Part shown: positions 6,654 through 14,715 of the stretch, one piece after another
Layout: the number at the start of each line of letters is the position of its first letter
Numbering within the stretch: the stretch's first letter is position 1
Assembly: GCA_002336845.1 (NCBI GenBank)
Contig: DDEX01000004.1
Location: forward strand, 234-19,710
Source: Rhodobacteraceae bacterium UBA1943
GTDB taxonomy: Bacteria; Pseudomonadota; Alphaproteobacteria; Rhodobacterales; Rhodobacteraceae
DNA length: 19,477 nt
Reading direction: 5' to 3'
Position numbers and translations under genes: made by a program
Notes under the pieces: model-generated
Told to the model about the DNA's origin: nothing
Seen by the model: the letters and a program-made list of their open reading frames with translations, nothing else
Database searches by the model: none

Positions 6654-8150
6654 TCAGTTACCCAGCTTCTTGATCCGCCCGTCGGTCGCGATCTTCACGC
6701 TGCCCAGCTTCTCGACATAGGCCATCACGTCATTGGCCACCAACTGCCCGCCGCCGGTATCGGTCACGATCCGCCCGCCGCCCAGCGTCGCAAAGCCGTC
6801 GCCACCGCCAAGGATGTAATCGTTCGTCGCCACCTTATAAAGCGTGTCGGCCTCCAGCGGTTTGCCGCCAACCATGACCTCGCTGACACGGCTGCCAGCA
6901 GGGGCGCTGGCATCAAAGGCAAAAGTCATGCCGGAAACCTGTAGGAACCGCCCTGCCCCCTTTTCCACCTGGCTGACGCCGTTCTCCAGCGCCAGCAGTA
7001 CCTGAGAGCCGGGCAGCTCGGTCACCACCGTCACGTTGCCAAAGGGCAGCTCGGTCAGAATATCCTTTCGCGTCAGCTTGGCGCCTGCGTCATAGGTGCG
7101 GTCACCGCGAATGCCACCGCCGTTCATCAGGCCAATATCCGCGCCGGTCTGCACCCGCATCGCATCGGCGATCAGGTCGCCCATGGTCGCCTCTTCGCCC
7201 CGCACGATGTTGCGGCGCGAATCCAGCGGCGCCTCCAGCGTGCCGATTTCCACGTTCAACTGCTTGTCCAGCTCTGCGTTCAGTTTGTCGGCCAGCGCCT
7301 TTGATTCCGGGTCGGGTTCAACCGTGGCTGTGTCGATGAAACGGAACTCGGGCTGCCAACTGATGTCGCGCTTGCCGTCCTTTTCCTTGACGGTGACGAT
7401 CAGGTCCAGCGCGGTCAGAAGCTGGCCATCGATCGAGGTTTCGACATAGGCCGTCACCCCGTCATAGGCGGTGGCATAGGAATGATCGTCCCCCGACAGG
7501 ATCACGTCAAAGGCATGGCTGGCGATCAAGCGGCGGTCGTTGCCCATGTCGGTCTGCACTACACCCACCACCAGATCGGCCCCGTCCTCGGTGGCCTTTT
7601 CGGCAGCCGCAATCGCGGTATCGACCGTGGGCAGGAATTTCAGGTCACCCGTGTCAGACACCTCGGGAGAGGTATCTTGCGCCACCGGGATCAGTGCGAT
7701 CTTCAGGCCCGCAACTTCTTTCACCATCACACCGCCCAAACCCTCAATCGGACTGCCATCGGCCTTGGTGATATTGATCGCGGCCCAGGGGTACTTGGAC
7801 GCCTTCATCTTTTCATAAAAGTTCTCGGGTCCGAAATCGAACTCATGATTGCCCGGCACCGCCAGATCGAAGGGCACGAGGTTGGTGAAGTCGATGGTAT
7901 TCTGCCCCTTGTCGAAACCAGAGATCAGCGAGGGCGACAGCATGTCGCCATCGAACAGATAAAGCGTGTTGGGGTTTGCGGCGCGCTCGGCTTTGGCAAC
8001 GGCGTTCAGGCGGGCAAAGCCGCCACGACCGTCTTCCTCATCGAAATTGTAAACGTCGCCGACGCCCAGCAGGGTGATCTTCACACTGTCGGCCCACAGG
8101 GGCGTGGCGGTAAGGGCGGCAAGAAGGGTCAGGGGAATGATTCGTGTCAT
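6654..8150 (-). CDS. Secreted 5'-nucleotidase/UshA-like metallophosphatase with altered metal site
   Basis: The product is 498 residues. A signal peptide (MTRIIPLTLLAALTATPLWA, cleaved before Asp21) sends it to the periplasm. The N-terminal calcineurin-like domain shows GVGDVYNF (Asp32), FDGDM (Asp69) and VPGNHEFDFG (Asn101, His102). The C-terminal substrate-binding domain shows LMNGGGIRGD and NDYILGGGDGF. The family normally hydrolyses 5'-nucleotides or related phosphoesters with two metals. Here the first-motif His is Tyr34, the middle 'THMG'-type His is missing (Gln199 or Asp202 stands there), and the usual GHDH is GDDH (Asp221, His223). Activity therefore cannot be assumed. I start at ATG 8150 because of the signal peptide and AAAGG upstream. 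It is a single gene, divergent from the pyrD run. Confidence 0.9.
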   Translation of the reverse strand: MTRIIPLTLLAALTATPLWADSVKITLLGVGDVYNFDEEDGRGGFARLNAVAKAERAANPNTLYLFDGDMLSPSLISGFDKGQNTIDFTNLVPFDLAVPGNHEFDFGPENFYEKMKASKYPWAAINITKADGSPIEGLGGVMVKEVAGLKIALIPVAQDTSPEVSDTGDLKFLPTVDTAIAAAEKATEDGADLVVGVVQTDMGNDRRLIASHAFDVILSGDDHSYATAYDGVTAYVETSIDGQLLTALDLIVTVKEKDGKRDISWQPEFRFIDTATVEPDPESKALADKLNAELDKQLNVEIGTLEAPLDSRRNIVRGEEATMGDLIADAMRVQTGADIGLMNGGGIRGDRTYDAGAKLTRKDILTELPFGNVTVVTELPGSQVLLALENGVSQVEKGAGRFLQVSGMTFAFDASAPAGSRVSEVMVGGKPLEADTLYKVATNDYILGGGDGFATLGGGRIVTDTGGGQLVANDVMAYVEKLGSVKIATDGRIKKLGN

Positions 8151-8182
8151 GGCAATACCTTTGGCTCTGACGTCGATGGGGT

Positions 8183-8212
8183 ATGGTCGCGCCTGCCGGG
8201 CGCGGCTGTCAA
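8183..8212 (-). promoter_or_regulatory. Candidate promoter of the metallophosphatase gene
   Basis: On the minus strand a perfect TTGACA (8212-8207) is followed after 18 bp by GACCAT (8188-8183), which matches 3 of 6 -10 bases. It is 33 bp from the ATG at 8150. The -35 is good; the -10 is poor. Confidence 0.35.
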
Positions 8213-8284
8213 ACCTTTCCAAGACCTTGCCGACAGGAACATGACGGCATTGACCGCCGCCGCCGGAAGGGGCATCACGCCGCC

Positions 8285-8623
8285 ATGCTGATTTACAAGA
8301 TCCTCCGCCGCCCCGAATGGGATGCGTTCCGCGCCGCCAGCGAGACGGCGGGCGCGCCGGTCGATCTGGCCGACGGCTTCATCCATTTCTCGACGGCGGC
8401 TCAGGTGACGGAAACCGCCGCGCGCCATTTCGCCAGCGAAAGCGATCTGGTGCTGGTGGCGTGCCGTGCCGACAAGCTAGGGGCTGCCCTGCGGTGGGAG
8501 CCATCGCGCGGCGGCGCACTTTTCCCCCATCTTTACCGCAACTTGCTGCTGTCCGATGTGGTGTGGGACAAATCCCTGCCCCTGGGTGCTGCGGGTCATA
8601 TTTTTCCTGAAGGTGTGATTTGA
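8285..8623 (+). CDS. DUF952 domain protein
   Basis: The product is 112 residues matching the DUF952 pattern. It begins MLIYKILRRPEWDAF, has DLADGFIHFSTAAQV in the first third and ALRWEPSRGGALFPHLYRNL in the second half. The function of this family is not established; it is small, soluble and probably cytoplasmic. ATG 8285 is chosen because it begins exactly at the family's conserved N-terminus; the ribosome site (GGAAGGGG) is distant and weak. Its stop overlaps the TTG start of pyrD, so the two are translationally coupled and it heads the pyrD-ybeY-corC-lnt-metK run. The coding and family calls are good; the role is unknown. Confidence 0.85.
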   Translation: MLIYKILRRPEWDAFRAASETAGAPVDLADGFIHFSTAAQVTETAARHFASESDLVLVACRADKLGAALRWEPSRGGALFPHLYRNLLLSDVVWDKSLPLGAAGHIFPEGVI

Positions 8624-9681
8624 ACCTTGTCGAACGGCTGGGCCTTGGCCTTTTGCACCGGATTGACCCAGAGCGCGCGCATGGTCTTTCCCTCTCGGCG
8701 CTGCGCTTTGGCCTTGTGCCCTTGCCCGGGCCGATCACCTCTCCGGTTCTGGCAACCACTCTGGCGGGGCTGATGCTGCCCAATCCGCTGGGGCTGGCCG
8801 CGGGTTATGACAAGAACGCCACCGCCATCGCGCCCTTGACCCGCGCCGGTTTCGGGTTTGTCGAGGTCGGGGCCGCGACGCCGCGCCCGCAACCCGGCAA
8901 TCCGCAGCCGCGCGTGTTCCGCCTGACCGAGGATCGCGCGGTGATCAACCGTTTCGGCTTTAACAACGAGGGGGCCGAGGTTATCGGCGCCCGTCTGGCC
9001 GGTCGTCCACAGGGGCCGGTGCCTGTTGGCCTTAACCTGGGGGCCAACAAGGACAGCACCGACCGCGCGGGCGATTTCGCCCGCGTTCTGGCCCTGTGCG
9101 GCCCGCATGTCGATTTCGCCACTGTGAACGTCAGTTCCCCGAACACCGAAAAGCTGCGTGACCTTCAGGGCCGCGCGGCCCTGTCTGCCTTGCTGGCAGG
9201 GGTCATGGAGGCGCGGGCCGGCCTGCCCCGGCGCATTCCGGTTTTCCTGAAAATCGCACCCGATCTGAACGGGGATGAGCTGGCCGAGATTGCAGAGGTG
9301 GCATTGGCCTCGGGCCTTGACGCGATCATCGCCACCAACACCACGCTTTCGCGCGATGGTTTGAAAAGTACCAGCCGTGAGCAGATGGGCGGCCTTTCCG
9401 GCGCCCCATTGTTCGAAAAGTCCACACGCATCTTGGCGCAACTTTCACAACTGACTGATGGCAAGCTGCCTCTGGTGGGCGTTGGCGGTATTTCCAGTGC
9501 CGAGGAGGCCTGGCAGAAACTGCTGGCGGGCGCCTCTGCCCTGCAACTTTACACCGCGCTGGTCTATCAGGGCATGTCGCTGGTCACCGAAGTGCTGCGC
9601 GGGCTGGAAGACCGGGTGAAAAGGGCTGGTCTGACCAATATTTCGCAAGCCACCGGCACCGGGCGGGGGGCATGGTTGTGA
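8620..9681 (+). CDS. pyrD: Dihydroorotate dehydrogenase (quinone), class 2
   Basis: This FMN enzyme oxidises dihydroorotate to orotate in pyrimidine synthesis, passing electrons to membrane quinones. The product is 353 residues. The N-terminal LLHRIDPERAHGL helix is the membrane-associating extension of class 2 enzymes. Then come GLAAGYDKNA, INRFGFNNEG, NVSSPNTEKLRDLQ with the catalytic Ser (172/173), FLKIAPDL, TNTTLSRDGL and GVGGISS with LYTALVYQG for FMN. The start is a TTG whose last two bases overlap the DUF952 stop (TTGA), with AAGGTG 5-6 nt upstream. No other start keeps the conserved N-terminus. It overlaps ybeY by 10 bp. Confidence 0.97.
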   Translation: MNLVERLGLGLLHRIDPERAHGLSLSALRFGLVPLPGPITSPVLATTLAGLMLPNPLGLAAGYDKNATAIAPLTRAGFGFVEVGAATPRPQPGNPQPRVFRLTEDRAVINRFGFNNEGAEVIGARLAGRPQGPVPVGLNLGANKDSTDRAGDFARVLALCGPHVDFATVNVSSPNTEKLRDLQGRAALSALLAGVMEARAGLPRRIPVFLKIAPDLNGDELAEIAEVALASGLDAIIATNTTLSRDGLKSTSREQMGGLSGAPLFEKSTRILAQLSQLTDGKLPLVGVGGISSAEEAWQKLLAGASALQLYTALVYQGMSLVTEVLRGLEDRVKRAGLTNISQATGTGRGAWL

Positions 9682-10211
9682 CCACTGAAACGTCACCCGA
9701 CAACCTGTTGGAACCACTGGTAGATTGCGTGATTGAAGATCCGCGCTGGGCAGCGTTCGGCCTTGAACCGCTGGCCGATGCGGCCATTCGTCAGACCCTG
9801 GCGCATCTGGGCCTACCCGCCGAAGGTTTCACCCTATGCCTGATGGCCTGCGACGATGCCCGCATTGCCGAGTTGAATGCAGACTTTCGTGGAAAGCCCA
9901 AGGCGACCAATGTGTTGTCCTGGCCTTCGGACGAACGTGCAAGCGACGAACCCGGCCTTGCCCCCGATCTGCCCGAACCTGGCGAGGCCGATGACCCCGA
10001 GCATCTGGGCGACATCGCCATCGCCTATGATACCTGCGCGCGCGAGGCGGCCGAGGCGGACAAGCCCATGGCGGACCATGTGACGCATCTGGTTGTTCAC
10101 GGTTTTCTGCATCTTCTGGGCTATGATCACATCGACGATGCGGATGCAGACCTCATGGAAGGGACCGAGACCGCGATACTTGCGCGGATGGGCCTTTCTG
10201 ACCCATATTGA
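9672..10211 (+). CDS. ybeY: Endoribonuclease YbeY (rRNA maturation factor)
   Basis: This single-strand-specific zinc endoribonuclease takes part in 16S rRNA 3' maturation and ribosome quality control. The product is 179 residues. The metal motif HGFLHLLGYDH supplies His143, His147 and His153, and the conserved NADFRGKPKATNVLSWP precedes it. An acidic insertion of about 20 residues (90-110) before HLGDIAIA is typical of alphaproteobacterial forms. ATG 9672 overlaps the end of pyrD; a GTG at 9678 giving a 4-bp GTGA overlap is an equally plausible start. It is followed by corC, its usual partner. phoH, often found upstream of ybeY, is replaced here by pyrD. Confidence 0.95.
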   Translation: MVVTTETSPDNLLEPLVDCVIEDPRWAAFGLEPLADAAIRQTLAHLGLPAEGFTLCLMACDDARIAELNADFRGKPKATNVLSWPSDERASDEPGLAPDLPEPGEADDPEHLGDIAIAYDTCAREAAEADKPMADHVTHLVVHGFLHLLGYDHIDDADADLMEGTETAILARMGLSDPY

Positions 10212-10249
10212 TGCGGCGCCCGGCAAGGGCGCGTTTGGACCAAGGACCA

Positions 10250-11143
10250 ATGGGCAGTAGCAGCGACGAGTCGGGCGCATCGGCGCAAGACAACACGGAT
10301 GGCGATACGCAATCTCGCGGATTTTTCGGGCGAATTCTGAACGCCCTCTCCCCCCAGGACGCGACAGGGCAGGCCGAGGCCCCCCCGCCCGGCCACAGCC
10401 CGGGGCATGGGCTTGGCAACCTGCGCCGCCTGCGGGTGGATGATGTGGCGATCCCCAAGGTCGATATTGCCGCCGTGCCGCTGGATATCGGCAAGGATGA
10501 CCTGGTCGAGGCCTTTCGCAAGCACGGCTTTTCCCGCCTGCCGGTCTATAAGGGCACGCTGGACAACCCCGAGGGGCTGGTTCTGCTGAAGGATCTGGCG
10601 CTGCAATATGGCTTTGGCGCAACCGGACGGTTCAGCCTGAAAAAGCTGCTGCGCCCGGTGCTGTTCGCCCCCCCCTCGATGCCTGCCGGAACGCTGCTGC
10701 AAAAGATGCAGCGCGAGCGGATTCATATGGCGCTGGTGATCGACGAATACGGCGGGGTGGACGGTCTGGTGACCATCGAAGACCTGATCGAAACCGTGAT
10801 CGGCGAGATCGAGGACGAGCATGACGAAGCCGAAGGCGCGATGTGGAAAGAGGAAAAGCCCGGCGTCTATGTCGCGCAGGCGCTAACCCCGCTGGAAGAC
10901 TTTGAAAAAGCTATCGGAATGCCTTTGCGCACCGATGAGGACGATGCGGAAATCGACACGCTGGGGGGCCTTGTGTTCCTGCGCACCGGCCGCGTGCCTG
11001 CCCGGGGCGAGATCGTCACCCATGAGAACGGCATCGAGTTCGAGGTGATCGACGCCGACGCCCGCCGGATCAAGCGGCTGCGGGTGCGGCTGCCCGGTGC
11101 CGTGACGCCGCAGGCAGCCCCCAGCGAAATCGCGGCCAAATAG
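10250..11143 (+). CDS. corC: CBS-pair / CorC_HlyC domain protein (CorC/YbeX-like)
   Basis: The product is 297 residues. A polar low-complexity N-terminus is followed by GFFGRILNALSP, two CBS motifs (about VDDVAIPKVDIAAVPLD... and LFAPPSMPAGTLLQ...VIDEYGGVDGLVTIEDLIE), and the C-terminal transporter-associated domain (IDTLGGLVFLRTGRVPARGE). The N-terminal DUF21 membrane domain of larger relatives is absent, as in E. coli CorC/YbeX. It is linked by genetics to magnesium/cobalt efflux and ribosome biogenesis; the biochemical role is uncertain. ATG 10250 has AAGGA only 3 nt away but fits the family N-terminus. ATG 10211, overlapping the ybeY stop, is the alternative. lnt follows with no gap. Confidence 0.92.
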   Translation: MGSSSDESGASAQDNTDGDTQSRGFFGRILNALSPQDATGQAEAPPPGHSPGHGLGNLRRLRVDDVAIPKVDIAAVPLDIGKDDLVEAFRKHGFSRLPVYKGTLDNPEGLVLLKDLALQYGFGATGRFSLKKLLRPVLFAPPSMPAGTLLQKMQRERIHMALVIDEYGGVDGLVTIEDLIETVIGEIEDEHDEAEGAMWKEEKPGVYVAQALTPLEDFEKAIGMPLRTDEDDAEIDTLGGLVFLRTGRVPARGEIVTHENGIEFEVIDADARRIKRLRVRLPGAVTPQAAPSEIAAK

Positions 11144-12637
11144 GTGATCTTGCGGCGCTGGACCCAAGCGGCACGCAACGCGTGGCCGGGCTGGCGCGTG
11201 GCGGGGCTGGCGCTGCTGGCCGGGGCGATGGCGGCCATGGGCCAGGAGCCCCTTGGCCTCTGGTGGATCGCCCTGCCCGGCTATGCGCTGCTGGTCCGGC
11301 TGGTGGCGACCGGGCGCGGCGCAGGTTGGATAGGGCTGATGGGCGGCGCGGCGCATTTCGCGCTGGCGCTGAACTGGATCGTCGAGCCGTTTCTGGTCGA
11401 TGCCGCCGCCTATGCCTGGATGATCCCCTTTGCGGTGGTTTTCCTGTCCTTTGGTCTGGCGCTGTTCTGGATGGCGGCGGCGCTGGTGGCCGCCCGCCTG
11501 CCCCGGCCTGCGCTGGCATTTGCGCTGGCGCTGACAGTGACCGAGATGCTGCGCGGTCATGTGCTGACCGGCTTTCCCTGGGCCTTGCCCGGCCATATCT
11601 GGTTTCACACCCCGGTCATCCAGAGCGCCAGCCTGTTTGGTGGCTATGGTCTGACCTTGGTGACCCTGCTGGCCGCTGCGGGTCTGTCGCGGTTGCGCAT
11701 CGTCCCGATTGCGGGGGCTGCGCTGCTGGTTGCAGCCGTTTGGGGCCTTGGCATCCGCGATCTGTCGCAGCCCACCCCTCCCCCCCGCGATGTGACCTTG
11801 CGGCTGGTGCAGCCCAATGCCGGACAGGCCCTGAAATGGGATCCGGCGCTGGCGCAGACCCATTTCGACCGGCTGATGCGGCTGACCGCCGAAGGCCCCT
11901 TGCGCGATCTGACGATCTGGCCCGAAACCGCGCTGCCCTATTCGCTAGACCTGCACCCCGAGATTTTCGGCATGATCGGCGGGGTTGGCCATAATGCGCC
12001 GGTGGCGATCGGCGCGCAGCGGATTGACGGCGATCTGGCGTGGAACAGCCTGACGGTGATTGCGCCTGATGGGGCCGAAACCGCCCGCTATGACAAGGCG
12101 CATCTTGTGCCCTTTGGCGAATATATCCCGGCGGGCGATGTGCTTTACCGCCTGTTCGGCTTGCGGGCCTTCGCCTCTCAGGCCGGAGCGGGGTATTCGG
12201 CGGGGCCGGGGCCGAGGGTGATTGATCTGGGGGGCAAGCTGGGCAAGGTGCTGCCACTGATCTGCTATGAGGCGGTTTTTCCGCAGGATGTGCGCGCGGC
12301 CCCAACCCGCGCCGACTGGATGTTGCAGATCACCAATGACGCCTGGTTCGGCAGCCTGACCGGCCCGTTCCAGCACGCGGCCCTTGCCCGCCTGCGTGCG
12401 ATTGAAATGGGCCTGCCGCTGGTGCGGGTGGGCAATACCGGCGTGACGGCGGTTTACGATGCGATGGGGCGCACCACGGCCAGCCTGCCCTTCCAGACCG
12501 AGGGCGCGCTGGATGTCGCGCTGCCCGGCGCCCTGCCGCCCACGCCCTATGCGCGGTTCGGCGAAATTCCGGTGCTGGTGTTGCTGGCCGGACTCTGCCT
12601 TGCGCTGTTCCTGCCGCGCCGCCGCACCGTGGGTTGA
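11144..12637 (+). CDS. lnt: Apolipoprotein N-acyltransferase
   Basis: This inner-membrane enzyme adds the third acyl chain to the N-terminal Cys of lipoproteins, needed for sorting to the outer membrane. The product is 497 residues. Residues 1-210 form about six to seven membrane helices (FALALNWIVEPF and LTGFPWALPGHIW are conserved). The periplasmic nitrilase-like domain follows, with the triad Glu261 (TIWPETALPY), Lys318 (YDKAHLVPFGEYIP) and Cys374 (LPLICYEAVFP). A last helix sits near 470-490 before a short basic tail. The start is a GTG placed directly after the corC stop; its ribosome site is weak, suggesting coupling. The adjacent DUF1353 lipoprotein gene encodes one possible substrate. 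Confidence 0.97.
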   Translation: MILRRWTQAARNAWPGWRVAGLALLAGAMAAMGQEPLGLWWIALPGYALLVRLVATGRGAGWIGLMGGAAHFALALNWIVEPFLVDAAAYAWMIPFAVVFLSFGLALFWMAAALVAARLPRPALAFALALTVTEMLRGHVLTGFPWALPGHIWFHTPVIQSASLFGGYGLTLVTLLAAAGLSRLRIVPIAGAALLVAAVWGLGIRDLSQPTPPPRDVTLRLVQPNAGQALKWDPALAQTHFDRLMRLTAEGPLRDLTIWPETALPYSLDLHPEIFGMIGGVGHNAPVAIGAQRIDGDLAWNSLTVIAPDGAETARYDKAHLVPFGEYIPAGDVLYRLFGLRAFASQAGAGYSAGPGPRVIDLGGKLGKVLPLICYEAVFPQDVRAAPTRADWMLQITNDAWFGSLTGPFQHAALARLRAIEMGLPLVRVGNTGVTAVYDAMGRTTASLPFQTEGALDVALPGALPPTPYARFGEIPVLVLLAGLCLALFLPRRRTVG

Positions 12638-12677
12638 CCCTGCCCGCCATTGCCCCTAGGCATGGCGCGCAATCGAA

Positions 12678-12722
12678 CCGTCACAACGGCTTCCTGGCGT
12701 GACGGGGATATCCAATGGAGCA
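12678..12722 (+). promoter_or_regulatory. SAM/SAH riboswitch controlling metK
   Basis: CCGTCAC (12678-12684) pairs with GTGACGG (12699-12705), enclosing AACGGCTTCCTGGC. In this loop GCTTC (12689-12693) can pair with GGAGC (12717-12721), forming an H-type pseudoknot. GGAG is the ribosome site of metK, 8 nt before its ATG. Both the sequence and the layout match the small SAM/SAH riboswitch class reported upstream of metK in Rhodobacterales. Ligand binding would hide the ribosome site and lower SAM synthetase translation, a feedback loop. The match is from memory of the consensus; the pairings are seen directly. Confidence 0.93.
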
Positions 12723-12728
12723 CTTCCC

Positions 12729-13895
12729 ATGAGCAGACCGAACTATGTCTTCACCTCTGAATCCGTGTCAGAGGGACACCCTGACAAGGTGTGCGACCGC
12801 ATTTCCGATGCGGTGCTGGATGCCTTCCTGACAGAAGAGCCGAACGCCCGCGTTGCCTGCGAGACCTTTGCCACCACGAACCGCGTGGTCGTCGGCGGCG
12901 AGGTTGGCCTTTCCACCAAGGAAAAGACCAAGGCGATGATGGAGCGCATCGACGGCATCGTGCGCGACTGCGTGCGCGACATCGGCTATGAGCAGAAGAA
13001 ATTCCATTGGGAAAAGATCAAGGTGCAGAACTATCTGCACGAGCAATCCGCGCATATCGCCCAAGGGGTGGACCGCGACGGCGCCGGCGATCAGGGCATC
13101 ATGTTCGGCTATGCCACGCGCGAGACGCCCGAGTTCATGCCTGCCCCTATTCAATATGCCCATGCCATCCTGCGGCGTCTGGCCGAGGTGCGCAAATCGG
13201 GCAAGGAACCCACCCTTGGCCCGGATGCCAAAAGCCAGCTTTCGCTGCGCTATGAAAATGGCAAGCCGGTTGAGGTGACTTCGATCGTGCTGTCAACGCA
13301 ACACACCTCGAAACGCCAGACATCCAAGGTGATCCAGGGCATCGTGGAACCCTATATCCGCGAAATCCTGCCCGAAGGCTGGATCACCAAGAAGACGCAA
13401 TGGTGGGTGAACCCGACCGGCACCTTCGTGATCGGCGGGCCAGATGGCGATGCGGGCCTGACCGGGCGCAAGATCATCGTCGATACCTATGGCGGTGCGG
13501 CGCCCCATGGCGGCGGGGCATTCAGTGGCAAAGACCCGACCAAGGTGGACCGTTCGGCTGCCTATGCCGCCCGCTATCTGGCCAAGAATGTGGTTGCCGC
13601 CGGGCTGGCCGACCGCTGCACCTTGCAGGTTTCCTACGCCATCGGCGTGGCCAAGCCGCTGTCGATCTATGTCGATACCCATGGCACAGGCCAGGTGGAC
13701 GAAGCCGTGATCGAACGTGCCGTGGCCGAGGTGATGGACCTGACGCCGCGCGGCATCCGCACCCATCTGGACCTGAACCGCCCGATCTATCAACGCACCG
13801 CGGCCTATGGCCATTTCGGCCGCGCGGCCGAGGCGGATGGCGGCTTTAGCTGGGAAAAGACCGATCTGGTCGAGGCGCTGAAAAAAGCGGTCTGA
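12729..13895 (+). CDS. metK: S-adenosylmethionine synthetase
   Basis: This cytoplasmic enzyme makes SAM from methionine and ATP. The product is 388 residues, the usual length. Signatures are SESVSEGHPDKVCD (His17, ATP/phosphate binding), GAGDQGIMFGYA (methionine-site hexapeptide), GGPDGDAGLTGRKIIVDTYG and GGGAFSGKDPTKVDRSAAY (P-loop-like GGGAFSGKD). ATG 12729 is the start because GGAG sits 8 nt upstream and the conserved N-terminus begins here; the GTG at 12699 lies inside the riboswitch. It ends the co-directional run from DUF952, and a strong terminator follows. Control is by the SAM/SAH riboswitch. Confidence 0.98.
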   Translation: MSRPNYVFTSESVSEGHPDKVCDRISDAVLDAFLTEEPNARVACETFATTNRVVVGGEVGLSTKEKTKAMMERIDGIVRDCVRDIGYEQKKFHWEKIKVQNYLHEQSAHIAQGVDRDGAGDQGIMFGYATRETPEFMPAPIQYAHAILRRLAEVRKSGKEPTLGPDAKSQLSLRYENGKPVEVTSIVLSTQHTSKRQTSKVIQGIVEPYIREILPEGWITKKTQWWVNPTGTFVIGGPDGDAGLTGRKIIVDTYGGAAPHGGGAFSGKDPTKVDRSAAYAARYLAKNVVAAGLADRCTLQVSYAIGVAKPLSIYVDTHGTGQVDEAVIERAVAEVMDLTPRGIRTHLDLNRPIYQRTAAYGHFGRAAEADGGFSWEKTDLVEALKKAV

Positions 13896-13924
13896 GGCCT
13901 GCCCGCAATCCTGCACACAACCGG

Positions 13925-13951
13925 CGCCCGGGCAAACTTGCCCGGGCGTTT
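13925..13951 (+). terminator. Terminator after metK
   Basis: CGCCCGGGCAA (13925-13935) pairs perfectly with TTGCCCGGGCG (13938-13948) around AC and is followed by TTT. It lies 30 bp after the metK stop. The remaining 90 bp to the next gene hold TATAGT at 13987-13992, with no good -35. Confidence 0.8.
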
Positions 13952-14042
13952 GCATTGGCGGCGCTGGTTGGTGCAACGAAACGGGGTATAGTCCGCAGGC
14001 CAAAGGTGACAGGGTCGGCAAAATCCTTGGGAGGAGGCGAAG

Positions 14043-14492
14043 ATGTCATTCGATACGTTGCGCTATGTGGGCATCATGCTGCTTGCCGGCATAGGCATAC
14101 CTTTGCTGGCGGCATTGAACGCCCAATTGGGCGCGCGGATCGCAGCGCCCGTCGCCGCCTCGGTGGTTCTGTTTGCCGTGGCGCTTCTGGCCTGTTGCAT
14201 CGTCTTGCTGATTTCGGGGCAGGCCCATGCGCTGGCCGCCCTGCCCGCGCAGCCCAAGCATCTGTTCATCGCGGGGCTGTTTGTGGCCTTTTATGTGCTG
14301 TCGGTAACATGGGTCGCGCCACGCTTTGGTGTCGGCAACGCCGTGTTCTGCGTGCTTTTGGGGCAGATGGTTGCGGCCACGCTGATTGATCACTTTGGCC
14401 TGTTCGGCGCGCTGGTCCGCCCGATTTCGACGACACGGGCAGCCGGGGTTCTTGCGATGGTCGCGGGGCTGGCCTTGGTGCAGCGCGGATGA
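14043..14492 (+). CDS. DMT-superfamily transporter of the DUF606/YdcZ family
   Basis: The product is 149 residues with about five hydrophobic helices: 8-27 (VGIMLLAGIGIPLLAALNAQ), 36-58, 72-92, 98-116 and 130-146. The first helix pattern, with ALNAQLGARIAAPVAASVVLF, is typical of DUF606 (YdcZ), half-size drug/metabolite-transporter relatives that pair to form a full transporter. The substrate is unknown. The start is well supported by AGGAGG 6-8 nt upstream. It is flanked by terminator hairpins on both sides, so it is an independent unit. No second YdcZ copy is seen here, so it probably works as a homodimer. Confidence 0.85.
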   Translation: MSFDTLRYVGIMLLAGIGIPLLAALNAQLGARIAAPVAASVVLFAVALLACCIVLLISGQAHALAALPAQPKHLFIAGLFVAFYVLSVTWVAPRFGVGNAVFCVLLGQMVAATLIDHFGLFGALVRPISTTRAAGVLAMVAGLALVQRG

Positions 14493-14496
14493 CACC

Positions 14497-14526
14497 GGCT
14501 TGACAGGCCCGTGGCAAGCCTATTTC
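14497..14526 (+). terminator. Hairpin after the DUF606 gene
   Basis: GGCTTG (14497-14502) pairs with CAAGCC (14515-14520); a further CA/TG pair lies inside after a mismatch. The right arm is followed by TATTTC. It begins 5 bp after the stop codon. It is a short, moderately convincing terminator. Confidence 0.45.
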
Positions 14527-14657
14527 GCCCGTAGTTGCCGGTATCCCCCGCGACAGGCTGGCAGAACCGAAATCGCTGAACTTTTATCGGCACGACCTTC
14601 GCAGATACGTCGCGTTTGACCAAGATTGCATGGATCGTCCTTGCCAGACGGCTGGCC

Positions 14658-14690
14658 CCCGGATCGCTGCGGAACGCTGTCCGATCCGGG
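14658..14690. terminator. Nested hairpin between convergent DUF606 and AraC genes
   Basis: CCCGGATCG (14658-14666) pairs with CGATCCGGG (14682-14690), and GCG/CGC (14669-14677) can pair inside. It lies 26 bp beyond the minus-strand AraC stop. There is no T-run. It probably ends or stabilises the AraC message. The rest of 14493-14715 shows no gene. Confidence 0.45.
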
Positions 14691-14715
14691 CGCGGCCGCC
14701 TATCCGCAGGGGCGG

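Noticed and set aside
12699..12728. In-frame GTG start 30 bp upstream of the metK ATG
   Set aside because: It lies inside the riboswitch stem, upstream of the ribosome site, and would add residues not seen in MetK proteins.
14500..14526. TTGACA followed by TATTTC as a promoter for a small RNA in the DUF606-AraC gap
   Set aside because: The spacing is only 15 bp and the TTGACA lies within the arm of a hairpin that is better explained as the DUF606 terminator.
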